64,000 nucleotides of DNA from Clostridiales bacterium (GCA_020860385.1 JAJBUK010000057.1:20059-84058); one strand, 5' to 3'; positions 31,948-41,683 are shown, counted from the first letter of the stretch. Program-made: numbers and translations. The notes: generated from the letters alone by a model not told the origin.

Positions 31948-32496
31948 ATGAAGAGGCGTGTATGCGCGCTACTCCTGGCCCTGTGCCTGCCGATGGGCAC
32001 CCTCACCGGCTGCGGCGGCGGAGATGAGGCGGAGCAATCCGTTGTCAGTGCCGAGACGGTTTGCGCCTCTGCGGAGGCCATCAGCGAAGCCACTGGCTTT
32101 GTCATGCAGGAGCTGTCGGTGGCGGGGGCAGAGGCTACCAGCTATACTGTCCTGAACGGCACCATTGGGCAAATCGACTATGACTATGACGGCACCGTGA
32201 TTGAGCTGCGGATGTCCGTGCAGGAGAAGGACTATGAGGGTTTGTCCGGCCTCCTGAACGGCAAAAGCGCCGGCGGCATCCAGTATGCGGACAGCAAGTT
32301 CAGCGACCTGGACGTGTGGCTGCTGGAAGGCACCCATTACTGCGAATTCAGCTACGACGGTGAGGACGGCACACTGTACTTCTCCCTGTCCCAGACGGAC
32401 AGCAGCTTCACCGGCTTTGCGGACATCCTCCTGACCCTGGTGGAGCAGATCGTGCCCGCCGCAGAGGAGGAGCCGGAGGAAGCGGCCGCAGAGTGA
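31948..32496 (+). CDS. Predicted lipoprotein of unknown function
   Basis: Signal peptide with lipobox LTGC; start just after the galT stop. Confidence 0.75.
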   Translation: MKRRVCALLLALCLPMGTLTGCGGGDEAEQSVVSAETVCASAEAISEATGFVMQELSVAGAEATSYTVLNGTIGQIDYDYDGTVIELRMSVQEKDYEGLSGLLNGKSAGGIQYADSKFSDLDVWLLEGTHYCEFSYDGEDGTLYFSLSQTDSSFTGFADILLTLVEQIVPAAEEEPEEAAAE

Positions 32497-32603
32497 CGGC
32501 CGGATATGCCTTTGACGGCGGCTTGCGTTTTGGCGCTGTCTATGCTAAACTGTAAGAACGGAATGAGTGAAACGATTTTTTGGATGAGAAGGGGGTGAAT
32601 GCC

Positions 32604-33300
32604 GTGCTGCGGGTTGCTATTGCAGAGGATGAAGCGGAATCCCGTGGGCAGCTGACAGAGTTTCTGCGGCAATATGGGGAGACCTACTCCGTGGAGATGG
32701 AGGTCTCCTGCTTCTCCAGCGGGGTGGACCTGGTACAGGACTATCGGCCGGAGTATGACATCATCCTGCTGGACATCGCCATGCCGGATATGGACGGCAT
32801 GGAGACGGCCCGACGCATCCGGCAGGTGGACGAGCAGGTGGTGCTGGTCTTTATCACCCAGATGGCCCAGTACGCCATCAACGGCTACGAGGTTGGGGCC
32901 TTGGACTTTATCCTGAAGCCGGTGAACTATGACGTGTTCGCCATGAAGCTGACCAAGGCCATCCGCCGGGCGGAGAGCCGGGAGGGGAAGCGCATTGTGC
33001 TGGCCCTGCCCAGCGGCGTCCAGGTGCTGCAAACCAGGGACATCTACTCAGAACCATGTCCTGCATTACCACACCAACCAGGGCGAGTTTGCCCTGCGTG
33101 GGACAATGCAGAAGGCGGAGCAGGAGTTGGCGCCCTACCATTTCAGCCGGTGCAGCAACTGGTGCCTGGTGAACCTGGCCTATGTATCTCAGGTGGATAA
33201 GAACGTGGTGACTGTGGCGGGGACGCCCCTGGACATCAGCCGCCGGAACCGGACGGCCTTCATGGCGGCGCTGACGCGGTACATGGGGGGCAGCACATAA
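32604..33300 (+). pseudogene. LytTR-family response regulator, frameshifted at about 33045-33051
   Basis: Receiver domain in frame of ORF 32580..33200; LytTR domain (NHVLHYHTNQGEFALRGTMQKAEQEL...SRCSNWCLVNLAYV) continues in the frame of ORF 32995..33300. Confidence 0.85.
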
Positions 33301-34592
33301 TGGAGATGCAAGCCTACTGGACAAACTTTTGCTCCTATGTGTTTTGCTGGGGGTTCTGCCTGGTGTTCCTGCTGCCCCTGCCCCGAAGGAAGGGGTTCCC
33401 GCTGTGGGCTGCGGCGTTTCTGCTGTTGGACATCTTACTCTGCTTTTGTACGATGTATCTGGCGGCGGAGCAATGCAGATGGCTCGCCTCTGTGGAGCTG
33501 CTGGCCTCCGCGACGCTGATGGCGCTGGCCTGCTGCAAGGTGAAGGCCAGCATCGCGCTGTACTTCGGCATCTGGTCGGTGCTGTGCGTGGCGCTGCTGG
33601 AGGAGCTTTACGACCTGCCCTACCTCCATCTGCGCTTCCCGGTGCTGGACGGGGTGCTGTACCGGGTGTTGATTTTGATGGCGGTCATCTGCATTGTCGG
33701 CGGGGCGCTGGCCCTGACGGAGCGGAAATGGATGCCGGTGTACGGCAACGACCATGTGGGGCCCCGGCAGCTGACCTCCGCCGTCATGCTCTACATGATA
33801 TTCATGGTGCTGCTGGTCATCTTCTGCAACCATCCGGAGCTGACCCCCAGCAGCCTGTTGATTCTAATCGGGCAGGCGTACTGCATCACCCTGCTGTACC
33901 TGCAAACGGCCCTGTTCAAGAAGAGCGCCCTCCAGCAGGAGGTGAACACCCTGAACCTGCTGTGGCAGCAGCAGAAGCGGCAATATGAGCTCTCGAAGGA
34001 AAATATTGCCCGGGTAAACCAAAAGTACCACGACCTGAAGCATATGCTCTCAGCCGTCCGCAGTATGGAGAGCAGCGAGCGCCAGCGCCAGGCCCTCCAG
34101 GAGATCGAGGACTCCGTCCACGGCTACGACCTGAGCGTCAACACCAACAACGAGACGCTGAACACCGTCCTGACGGAGAAGCAGCTGGAGTGCGACCGGA
34201 AGGGCATCACGGTGAACTGCGTGGTGGACGGGGCCAGCGTGGACTTTATGAACCCCGTTGACCTGTATACCATTATGGGCAACGCCATGGACAACGCCAT
34301 GGAGGCCGTCTCCAAGTTCGAGCGGCCCCACCTGCGCATCATCGACGTGCTGGTACACGTCCGGCAGCGCTTCCTGGTCATCAGCATCACCAACCCCATG
34401 AAGGAGCCTCCCAGCTTTGAGGACGGGCTGCCCGTCTCCACCAAGGAGCCGGACGGCTTCCACGGCTTCGGCATCCGCAGCATCCGCTCCACCGTGCAGA
34501 AGTACGGCGGCGAAACGGTGATAGACACCAGGGATGGCTTCTTTTGCCTGAGCATCACCATCCCCCTGCCGGAGGAAACGCAGGACACATAG
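33300..34592 (+). CDS. Sensor histidine kinase, GHKL type (AgrC/LytS-like topology)
   Basis: N-terminal multi-TM region, 'KYHDLKHML', C-terminal GHKL ATPase 'GNAMDNAMEAV', 'GFGIRSI'. Confidence 0.87.
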   Translation: MEMQAYWTNFCSYVFCWGFCLVFLLPLPRRKGFPLWAAAFLLLDILLCFCTMYLAAEQCRWLASVELLASATLMALACCKVKASIALYFGIWSVLCVALLEELYDLPYLHLRFPVLDGVLYRVLILMAVICIVGGALALTERKWMPVYGNDHVGPRQLTSAVMLYMIFMVLLVIFCNHPELTPSSLLILIGQAYCITLLYLQTALFKKSALQQEVNTLNLLWQQQKRQYELSKENIARVNQKYHDLKHMLSAVRSMESSERQRQALQEIEDSVHGYDLSVNTNNETLNTVLTEKQLECDRKGITVNCVVDGASVDFMNPVDLYTIMGNAMDNAMEAVSKFERPHLRIIDVLVHVRQRFLVISITNPMKEPPSFEDGLPVSTKEPDGFHGFGIRSIRSTVQKYGGETVIDTRDGFFCLSITIPLPEETQDT

Positions 34593-34609
34593 AGAAAACA
34601 GCTTTATTG

Positions 34610-34651
34610 TCGGTAAGGAAGAATTACCCTCTTCCTTACCGTCTTTTTTGT
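34610..34651 (+). terminator. Intrinsic terminator after the kinase gene
   Basis: GGTAAGGAAGA-ATTACCC-TCTTCCTTACC-GTCTTTTTT. Confidence 0.85.
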
Positions 34652-34657
34652 GCAATG

Positions 34658-34687
34658 CGACCACTTACGCCGCAAAAACGACCACTT
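34658..34687 (+). promoter_or_regulatory. Candidate LytTR regulator site: two CGACCACTT direct repeats, 12-bp gap
   Basis: Perfect 9-bp repeats at 34658-34666 and 34679-34687, 21-bp period, 12 bp upstream of the -35. Confidence 0.65.
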
Positions 34688-34699
34688 CGGGCAACGACC

Positions 34700-34728
34700 T
34701 TGAAAAATTTTAAGGCAAAAGGTATAAT
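34700..34728 (+). promoter_or_regulatory. Sigma-A-type promoter of the GH2 gene
   Basis: TTGAAA-N17-TATAAT. Confidence 0.75.
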
Positions 34729-34784
34729 TTTTTTACAAAAGCCTTACGATGTGGAACATCAGAAAAAAGGATTGGAGAATCGAT

Positions 34785-36707
34785 ATGAAAAGAACCATCA
34801 ACCTGAATCAATCCTGGCAGTTCACCGGGAAGGACGGCGTTGCCGTTTCGGTGGACGTTCCCCATACCTGGAATAACATTGACGGACAGGACGGCGGGAA
34901 CGATTATTATCGCGGCACCTGCGTCTACGAAAAGCGCTTCCCCAAACCGGACTTTGACCCGGACACCGAGCGAGTCTATCTGGAGTTCCGGGGGGTCAAC
35001 GCCTCGGCGGAGGTCATTCTGAACGGGGCCACCGTCATGACCCACGACGGCGGCTACTCCACCTTCCGGGCGGATGTCACCGACGCCCTGGCGGCGGACA
35101 ACGCCCTGACCGTCAAGGCGGACAACAGCGTCAATGACCGGGTCTATCCCCAGAAGGCGGACTTCACCTTTTACGGCGGCATCTACCGGGACGTGCTGCT
35201 GCGGGTGGTGAACAAGGTTCACTTTGACCTGGACTACTTTGGCGGCGAAGGGCTGCAAGTCACCCCCAAGGTGGAGGGCGCTGACGGCAAGGTGCAGGTC
35301 AAGACCTGGCACAACGGTGAGAACGCCGCCGTGTCTGTCCGGCTGCTGGACGGCGCAGGGGCCGAGGTGGCCTCCGGCGCGGGGGATGACGTGACCCTGA
35401 CCATCCCCTCCGTCCACCTGTGGAACGGGGTGAAGGACCCCTACCTCTATACGGCGGTGGCCACCCTGACGGTGGACGGCGAGGCCGTGGACGAGGTCAG
35501 CGCCCGCTTCGGCGTGCGCACCTGCCGGGTGGACCCCCAGGAAGGCTTCTTCCTGAACGGCAAAGCCTATCCCCTCCGGGGCGTCAGCCGCCACCAGGAC
35601 TGGAAGGGCTTGGGCAACGCCCTGACGAAACAGCATCACGAGACGGACATGGCCATCATCCGGGAGATGGGGGTCAACACCATCCGCCTGGCCCACTATC
35701 AGCATGACCAGTACTTCTATGACCTGTGCGACCAGTACGGCATGGTGGTGTGGGCGGAGATTCCCTACATCTCGGAGCATATGCCCAACGGCCGGGCCAA
35801 CACCATCAGCCAGATGACCGAGCTAATCGTGCAGAACTACAACCACGCCTGTATCGTCTGCTGGGGCGTCTCCAATGAAATCACCATCAGCACCAAGGAC
35901 AAGGCGGATATGCTGGACAATCACCACGTCCTGAACGACCTGTGCCATAAGATGGACCCCACCCGGTTCACCACCCTGGCCTGCTATGCCATGTGCGGCC
36001 CCTTCAACAAGGTGGCCCACATCACCGACGTGGTCAGCTGGAACCTGTACCTGGGCTGGTATGTGCCGGGGATGTTCCTGAACGATTTGTGGATCGACTT
36101 TTTCCACTGGAAGTATCCCAACCGCTGCCTGGGCTATTCGGAGTACGGCTGCGAGGCCATGCCCAACCTCCACAGCGACCATCCCAAGCGGGGCGACCAG
36201 ACCGAGGAATACCAGGCCATCTACCACGAGTATATGCTCAAGTGCTTTGAGAAGCGGCCCTTTATGTGGGCTACCCACGTCTGGAATATGTTTGACTTCG
36301 CGGCGGACGCCCGGGACCAGGGTGGCGAGCCGGGGATGAACCACAAGGGCCTCGTCACCTTTGACCGCAAGACGAAGAAGGACAGCTTCTACCTCTATAA
36401 AGCCTATTGGAGCGACGAACCCTTCGTCCACATCTGCGGCAAGCGGCAGGAGGACCGGGTGGGTACACAGACAGAGTTGAAGGTCTACTCCAACCAGCCG
36501 AAGGTGGCCCTCTATGTGGGGGACAAGCTGATTTCCGAGACCCAGGGGGACAAAATTTTCCGCTTCACCGTGCCAATGGACGGAGACGTTTCCGTCCGCG
36601 TGGTGGCCGGGGCCTGTGAGGACTCCGCCGCCTTCCACAAGGTGGACACCCCCAACCCCAAGTATAAGCTCCAGGCCGGGGACGGCAACGGCGGCAACTG
36701 GGTGTAA
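34785..36707 (+). CDS. Glycoside hydrolase family 2 (beta-galactosidase/beta-glucuronidase-like)
   Basis: 'YRGTCVYEKRF', 'GVSRHQDWKGLGNAL', 'WGVSNEI', 'GYSEYGCEAMPN' GH2 motifs. Confidence 0.9.
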   Translation: MKRTINLNQSWQFTGKDGVAVSVDVPHTWNNIDGQDGGNDYYRGTCVYEKRFPKPDFDPDTERVYLEFRGVNASAEVILNGATVMTHDGGYSTFRADVTDALAADNALTVKADNSVNDRVYPQKADFTFYGGIYRDVLLRVVNKVHFDLDYFGGEGLQVTPKVEGADGKVQVKTWHNGENAAVSVRLLDGAGAEVASGAGDDVTLTIPSVHLWNGVKDPYLYTAVATLTVDGEAVDEVSARFGVRTCRVDPQEGFFLNGKAYPLRGVSRHQDWKGLGNALTKQHHETDMAIIREMGVNTIRLAHYQHDQYFYDLCDQYGMVVWAEIPYISEHMPNGRANTISQMTELIVQNYNHACIVCWGVSNEITISTKDKADMLDNHHVLNDLCHKMDPTRFTTLACYAMCGPFNKVAHITDVVSWNLYLGWYVPGMFLNDLWIDFFHWKYPNRCLGYSEYGCEAMPNLHSDHPKRGDQTEEYQAIYHEYMLKCFEKRPFMWATHVWNMFDFAADARDQGGEPGMNHKGLVTFDRKTKKDSFYLYKAYWSDEPFVHICGKRQEDRVGTQTELKVYSNQPKVALYVGDKLISETQGDKIFRFTVPMDGDVSVRVVAGACEDSAAFHKVDTPNPKYKLQAGDGNGGNWV

Positions 36708-36890
36708 TGGAACCCCGCAGCATCGTCTATTTTACGCACCTTTTTAAGGGTTGTTTGGGTGCGTGTGAATAGAATGCGGCGGCCTCTGTATACGGGGCGG
36801 AGGCCGCCGCCCAGCAGTCGAAAGGAGGATTAGTTCCCGGAAACACACAGATAACTTTCATATTATGATTAGGATTGGAGGAATCCAAAC

Positions 36891-39887
36891 ATGGCAAAAA
36901 AAGAAAAGAAGAAAGGTACTGGCATCGTCAAGTGGTCTGTGCTGACCGCAGTAATGGCAATCATTATGATTGGCGGCTTTGTTGCCAACTATTTTGGCGG
37001 TATTTATGCCACGACGGTGAATATTTACCTCGGCACGTCCACCTATAAGGTGGTGAACGGCAACGACGAGGCCGTGTACTTCACCAGCGACTTCTCCAGC
37101 CAGGAAGAGCTGGAGGCTTACGAGGCAGAGCTTTGCGCTACCGTGGAAGCGGAAGGCGCAGCCCTGCTGACCAACGAGAACAGCGCCCTGCCTCTGGCCT
37201 CCGGGGCCAAGGTCAGCCTGTTCGCCCGTGGCTCCGTGGATCTGATGTACGGCGGCACCGGCTCCGGCTCCGTTGACACCAGCGCTGCCCCCACCCTGCT
37301 GGAGGCCCTGACCGATTACGGCATTGAAGTCAACCAGACCCTGTGGGATTGGTATGTGTCCGTAGCGGACAGCTATAGCCGCGTGACCCCCGATGCCATC
37401 TCCGATGTGCTGGAGGCCAACACCCAGTATGCCGTCAACGAGGCTCCCTGGTCTGAGGTAGAGGCCGGCGCAGGCGACTCCTTCGCCGAGTACGGCGACG
37501 CCGCCATCGTGGTGTTCTCCCGCTCCGGCGGCGAGGGCGCTGACCTGCCTGCCGGCGACAACGGCGCTGACCTGTGGTACAGCTCCGGCACCGAGGGTGA
37601 CGGCAACTACCTGGCCCTCTCCGCAGAGGAACTGGAACTGCTGGCCGGCCTGAAGGAGTTGAAGGATGAGGGCGTGTTCCAGTCCATCATCGTCCTGCTC
37701 AACACCTCCAACGCCATCGAGCTGGACTTCCTGGACCCCGATGTCTGCGGCGTGGATTACGGCGTGGACGCCTGTATGTGGATTGGCGACGTGGGCCAGA
37801 CCGGCGCCAACGGCGTGGCGCAGCTCCTGTCCGGCGAAGTGTCCCCCTCCGGCAGCCTGGTGGATACCTATTGGTATGACAACCTGGCCAACCCCGCTGT
37901 GACCAACTTCTACGCCAGAGAGTATTCCGGCGCCTCTGACTACGGCTTCTCCTCTGACGATGCCGACTATGGCAACCAGGCCATGTACAGCGTCTACCAG
38001 GAGGGCATTTACCTGGGCTACCGCTACACCGAGACCCGCTATGAGGACGTGGTGATGGGCACCGTCAATGCCGGTGACTTCGACTATGCCTCCACCGTGG
38101 CCTATGCCTTCGGCTATGGCATCAGCTACACCACCTTTGAGTACAGCGATTACACCATGACCGCCACCGACGACGGCTTTGAAATCTCCGTCACCGTCAC
38201 CAATACCGGCGACACCTACTCCGGCAAGAAGACCGTTCAGGTCTACTTCCAGAGCCCCTATACCGACTATGACAAGGCCAACGGCATCGAGAAGGCCAGC
38301 GTGGAGCTGTGCGGCTATGCCAAGACCGACACCCTGGCCCCCGGCGAGTCCGAGACGGTCACCATTACGGTGGACAAGTCTGAGTTGCGCACCTATGACT
38401 CCAACAACGCCCAGACCTACATCCTGGATGCCGGTGATTACTACTTCACCATCGGCAACGGCTCTCACGACGCCATCAACAACATCCTGGCCGCCAAGGG
38501 CTACACCACTGACGATGGCATGACCGCCGACGGCAACGCCGACCTGGTCGCTACCTGGACGCAGGACACCCTGGACACCGAGATTTTCGCCACCTCCGAG
38601 GCCACCGGCACCGCCATCACCAACCTGTTTGACGAGGCCGACCCCAACAAGGCTTCCTACAGCCCTGGCGAAGTCACCTGGCTGTCCCGCTCTGACTGGG
38701 AGGGCACCTATCCCACCGGCACCTTCGACCTGACCATGAACGACGAGCTGGCGGCTGCACTGGCCACCACCCGTTACGATTCCTCCGAGGTGGAGGAGAT
38801 GGATATGCCCACCCTGGGGGCGGACAACGGCATGAACCTGTCCTCCATGATCGGCAAGGACTATGACGATGAGGACTGGGACCTGCTGCTGGATCAGCTG
38901 ACCTATTCCGAGATGGTGGAGACCATCACCCTGGGCTTCCACAACACGAAGCAGGTCAACTCCGTCTCCAAGCCTGCCACCAGCGACGAGAACGGCCCCC
39001 AGGGCCTGACCGCCTCCCTGACCGGTGGCGACTCCGCCATGTGCTACACCTCTGAGGACGTGATGGCGGCCACCTTCAACGATGAGCTGATTTATCAGGT
39101 GGGCCTGTGCATCGGCGAGGACTGCCTGGGCCACGGTTACTCCGGCCTGTACGGCCCCGGCATCAATATGCACCGCACCGCCTACTCCGGCCGTAACTTC
39201 GAGTATTACTCCGAGGATCCCTTCATCGCCGGTACCATCTGCGCCAACGAGGTGCAGGGCATCCAGTCCAAGGGCGTCTATGTCTACCTGAAGCACGTCG
39301 CCCTGAACGACTCTGAGACCAGCCGTGAAGGCGTCGGCACCTGGATTAACGAGCAGGCCGCCCGTGAGATCTATCTGGAAGTGGCCGACAAGGCCATCGT
39401 GGACGGCGGCGCCTGGTGCGTCATGTCCGGCTTCAACCGCTGGGGCGCTTACTGGTGCGGCGAGTACTACAACCTCCAGACCGCTTACCTCCGGGACGAG
39501 CTTGGCCTCCAGGGTATGTCTCTGACCGACTTCTCCGGCTATAGCCACTACATGGATCTGCCCGACGCGCTCATCGGCGGCACCGACATCTATGACAGTC
39601 CGTCCACTCAGATTCACACTGCGGACGCCTATGCAGCTGCCTATGACGAGAATGACCCCTACATGATTCAGGAAATGAAGGACGCCATGCACCGCATCCT
39701 GTACACCGTGGCCAACTCCAACGCCATGAACGGCTGGGATGAGAATACGTACATCAAGACCGTCACCCCCTGGTGGCAGATTGCCGTCTATGCAATCATC
39801 GTGGTCGGCATTGTGGGTACGATTGCCTGCGCGGTGATGCTGATTCTGGCTATCCGCCGGAAGCAGGCCGCAAACGCCAAGCAGTAA
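36891..39887 (+). CDS. Membrane-anchored GH3-family glycosidase with permuted domain order
   Basis: N-terminal TM; GH3-C-like and FnIII-like regions first; TIM-barrel motifs ('GYSGLYGPGINMHRTAYSGRNFEYYSEDP', 'GLQGMSLTDFSGY') second; C-terminal TM. Confidence 0.85.
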   Translation: MAKKEKKKGTGIVKWSVLTAVMAIIMIGGFVANYFGGIYATTVNIYLGTSTYKVVNGNDEAVYFTSDFSSQEELEAYEAELCATVEAEGAALLTNENSALPLASGAKVSLFARGSVDLMYGGTGSGSVDTSAAPTLLEALTDYGIEVNQTLWDWYVSVADSYSRVTPDAISDVLEANTQYAVNEAPWSEVEAGAGDSFAEYGDAAIVVFSRSGGEGADLPAGDNGADLWYSSGTEGDGNYLALSAEELELLAGLKELKDEGVFQSIIVLLNTSNAIELDFLDPDVCGVDYGVDACMWIGDVGQTGANGVAQLLSGEVSPSGSLVDTYWYDNLANPAVTNFYAREYSGASDYGFSSDDADYGNQAMYSVYQEGIYLGYRYTETRYEDVVMGTVNAGDFDYASTVAYAFGYGISYTTFEYSDYTMTATDDGFEISVTVTNTGDTYSGKKTVQVYFQSPYTDYDKANGIEKASVELCGYAKTDTLAPGESETVTITVDKSELRTYDSNNAQTYILDAGDYYFTIGNGSHDAINNILAAKGYTTDDGMTADGNADLVATWTQDTLDTEIFATSEATGTAITNLFDEADPNKASYSPGEVTWLSRSDWEGTYPTGTFDLTMNDELAAALATTRYDSSEVEEMDMPTLGADNGMNLSSMIGKDYDDEDWDLLLDQLTYSEMVETITLGFHNTKQVNSVSKPATSDENGPQGLTASLTGGDSAMCYTSEDVMAATFNDELIYQVGLCIGEDCLGHGYSGLYGPGINMHRTAYSGRNFEYYSEDPFIAGTICANEVQGIQSKGVYVYLKHVALNDSETSREGVGTWINEQAAREIYLEVADKAIVDGGAWCVMSGFNRWGAYWCGEYYNLQTAYLRDELGLQGMSLTDFSGYSHYMDLPDALIGGTDIYDSPSTQIHTADAYAAAYDENDPYMIQEMKDAMHRILYTVANSNAMNGWDENTYIKTVTPWWQIAVYAIIVVGIVGTIACAVMLILAIRRKQAANAKQ

Positions 39888-39971
39888 CTTCACCAAACGT
39901 TCCTTTCCATTCCTGCCCCTCTTCGGAGGGGCAGGAACCGCCCACCGTATAACTGACTTGAGGTGAATCCT

Positions 39972-41552
39972 ATGAGTGAAAAAACTGAAACAGCGCCTGC
40001 CGGTGTAAACCGTGCGAAAATGTATCAGCTGGTGCTGTTCCCCATGAACAACGGCGCCACCAACGTCTATTTCGTCCTGGTGCTGTCCTATGTGGCGCAG
40101 TTCGGCTCCAGCGTGTTGCAGCTGGGGATGTTCGCGTCCATCATGGTGACGGTTATGCGTGTGACCGACGCCATCACCGACCCCATCATCGGCGCACTGA
40201 TGGACCGCACCAGCACCAGAATCGGCAAGTTCCGTCCCTTTATGATTATTGGCAGCGCCATTATGGCGGTCAGCGTTCTTATAATGTATGTGCTGCTGCC
40301 CTTCATCCCGGAAAGCATGATGGCCCTGCGGTACATCAGCTTCGTGGTCGTTTACTTCATCTGGGTGATTGGCTACACCTTCCAGACCTCTTGCACCCGT
40401 GCTGGGCAGACCGTGCTGACCAACGACCCCAACCAGCGGCCCTTGTTTACCATTTTCAACACCGTCGGCTCCCTGCTGGGCATGGGCGTTATGCAGTTCC
40501 TGATCCCCATCGTCAAGAATATGTACAACGTCTATGACGACGCTGGCAACCTGCTCACCTCCGGCTACGCCCGTCCGGAACTGTACCGCGTGATTGCTCC
40601 GATCGGCATCGTGGTGTCCGTCCTCCTGACCATCCTGGCCATCATCGGCATCGCCGGGAAGGATCGCCCCGAGTACTATGGCATCGGCGGCGGCAAGCAG
40701 GAGAAGGTCAAGGTCTCCGAGTATGTGGAAATCATTAAGAGCAATAAACCTATGCAGCGTCTGATGGTAGCCGGCGCAGGCTGCAAGCTGGCCCTGGCTA
40801 TCGCCACCAACACCACAGTGCTGCTGGCCCTCTACGGCATCTTGATGGGCAACTACGACAGCCTGTACCTGCCCATGATGATTTTGGGCTACGTCTGTTC
40901 GGTGCCGTTCTTCCTGATGTCTGCCCGCACCTCCCAGAAGCTGGGGCAGAAGGCGTCTTTGACCCGCTACGTCTCCGTGGCGCTGATTTGCTACGTCGGC
41001 GTGCTGGCCCTCCTGCTGCTGTGCGACCACACCACCGGCAGCGCCCTGACCCTGTCCTTCCCGTACAACGGCGGCGGCGCCATCAACCTGTACACCATCC
41101 TGTTCATCATCTGCTTCGGCATCGGCTATGGCGCGTATTACGCTACGGCGGATATGCCCATCCCCATGGTGGCGGACTGCTCCGACTACGAGACCTATCG
41201 CTCCGGCAAGTACATTCCCGGCATTATGGGCACCTTGTTCTCCCTGGTGGATAAGCTGGTGTCCTCTCTGGCCCAGACCCTGGTGTCGATTATCTTCCTG
41301 ATTTGCGCTGGGCTCAGTGAGCTGCCCACCGATGCCACTCCCTACTCCGGCGGCATTAAGGTGGCGGTCATCGTCATGTTCTGCGTCATCCCCATGCTGG
41401 CCTGGGCGGCCACCCTTTGGGCCATGCATGGCTACAGCCTGACCGGCGCGAAGATGAAGGAAATTCAGGCCGTCAACGCCAAGCGCAAGGAAGAGGTTGC
41501 TAATGGCATGACCCTGGAGGATGCCATGAAGAAGTGGCCCGGTGAGGACTGA
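39972..41552 (+). CDS. GPH-family (glycoside-pentoside-hexuronide:cation symporter) MFS transporter
   Basis: 'DAITDPIIGALMDRTSTRIGKFRPFM' GPH signature. Confidence 0.9.
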   Translation: MSEKTETAPAGVNRAKMYQLVLFPMNNGATNVYFVLVLSYVAQFGSSVLQLGMFASIMVTVMRVTDAITDPIIGALMDRTSTRIGKFRPFMIIGSAIMAVSVLIMYVLLPFIPESMMALRYISFVVVYFIWVIGYTFQTSCTRAGQTVLTNDPNQRPLFTIFNTVGSLLGMGVMQFLIPIVKNMYNVYDDAGNLLTSGYARPELYRVIAPIGIVVSVLLTILAIIGIAGKDRPEYYGIGGGKQEKVKVSEYVEIIKSNKPMQRLMVAGAGCKLALAIATNTTVLLALYGILMGNYDSLYLPMMILGYVCSVPFFLMSARTSQKLGQKASLTRYVSVALICYVGVLALLLLCDHTTGSALTLSFPYNGGGAINLYTILFIICFGIGYGAYYATADMPIPMVADCSDYETYRSGKYIPGIMGTLFSLVDKLVSSLAQTLVSIIFLICAGLSELPTDATPYSGGIKVAVIVMFCVIPMLAWAATLWAMHGYSLTGAKMKEIQAVNAKRKEEVANGMTLEDAMKKWPGED

Positions 41553-41654
41553 GCCGTTTCCCGCATCCCCGAATAGCAACGCAATACCATTCACCATCCC
41601 GAACGCTCCGGCGTTCGGGATGGTTGCATTATCCGAAAAAACTGCGAAAAATCC

Positions 41655-41683
41655 TTGACAGGCCGGGGGAAACTCATTATAAT
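41655..41683 (+). promoter_or_regulatory. Consensus sigma-A promoter of valS
   Basis: TTGACA-N17-TATAAT. Confidence 0.85.

Noticed and set aside
36725-36775. ACGCACC...GGTGCGT inverted repeat downstream of GH2 as a terminator
   Set aside because: Loop is long, no T tract follows; a different hairpin nearby is stronger.
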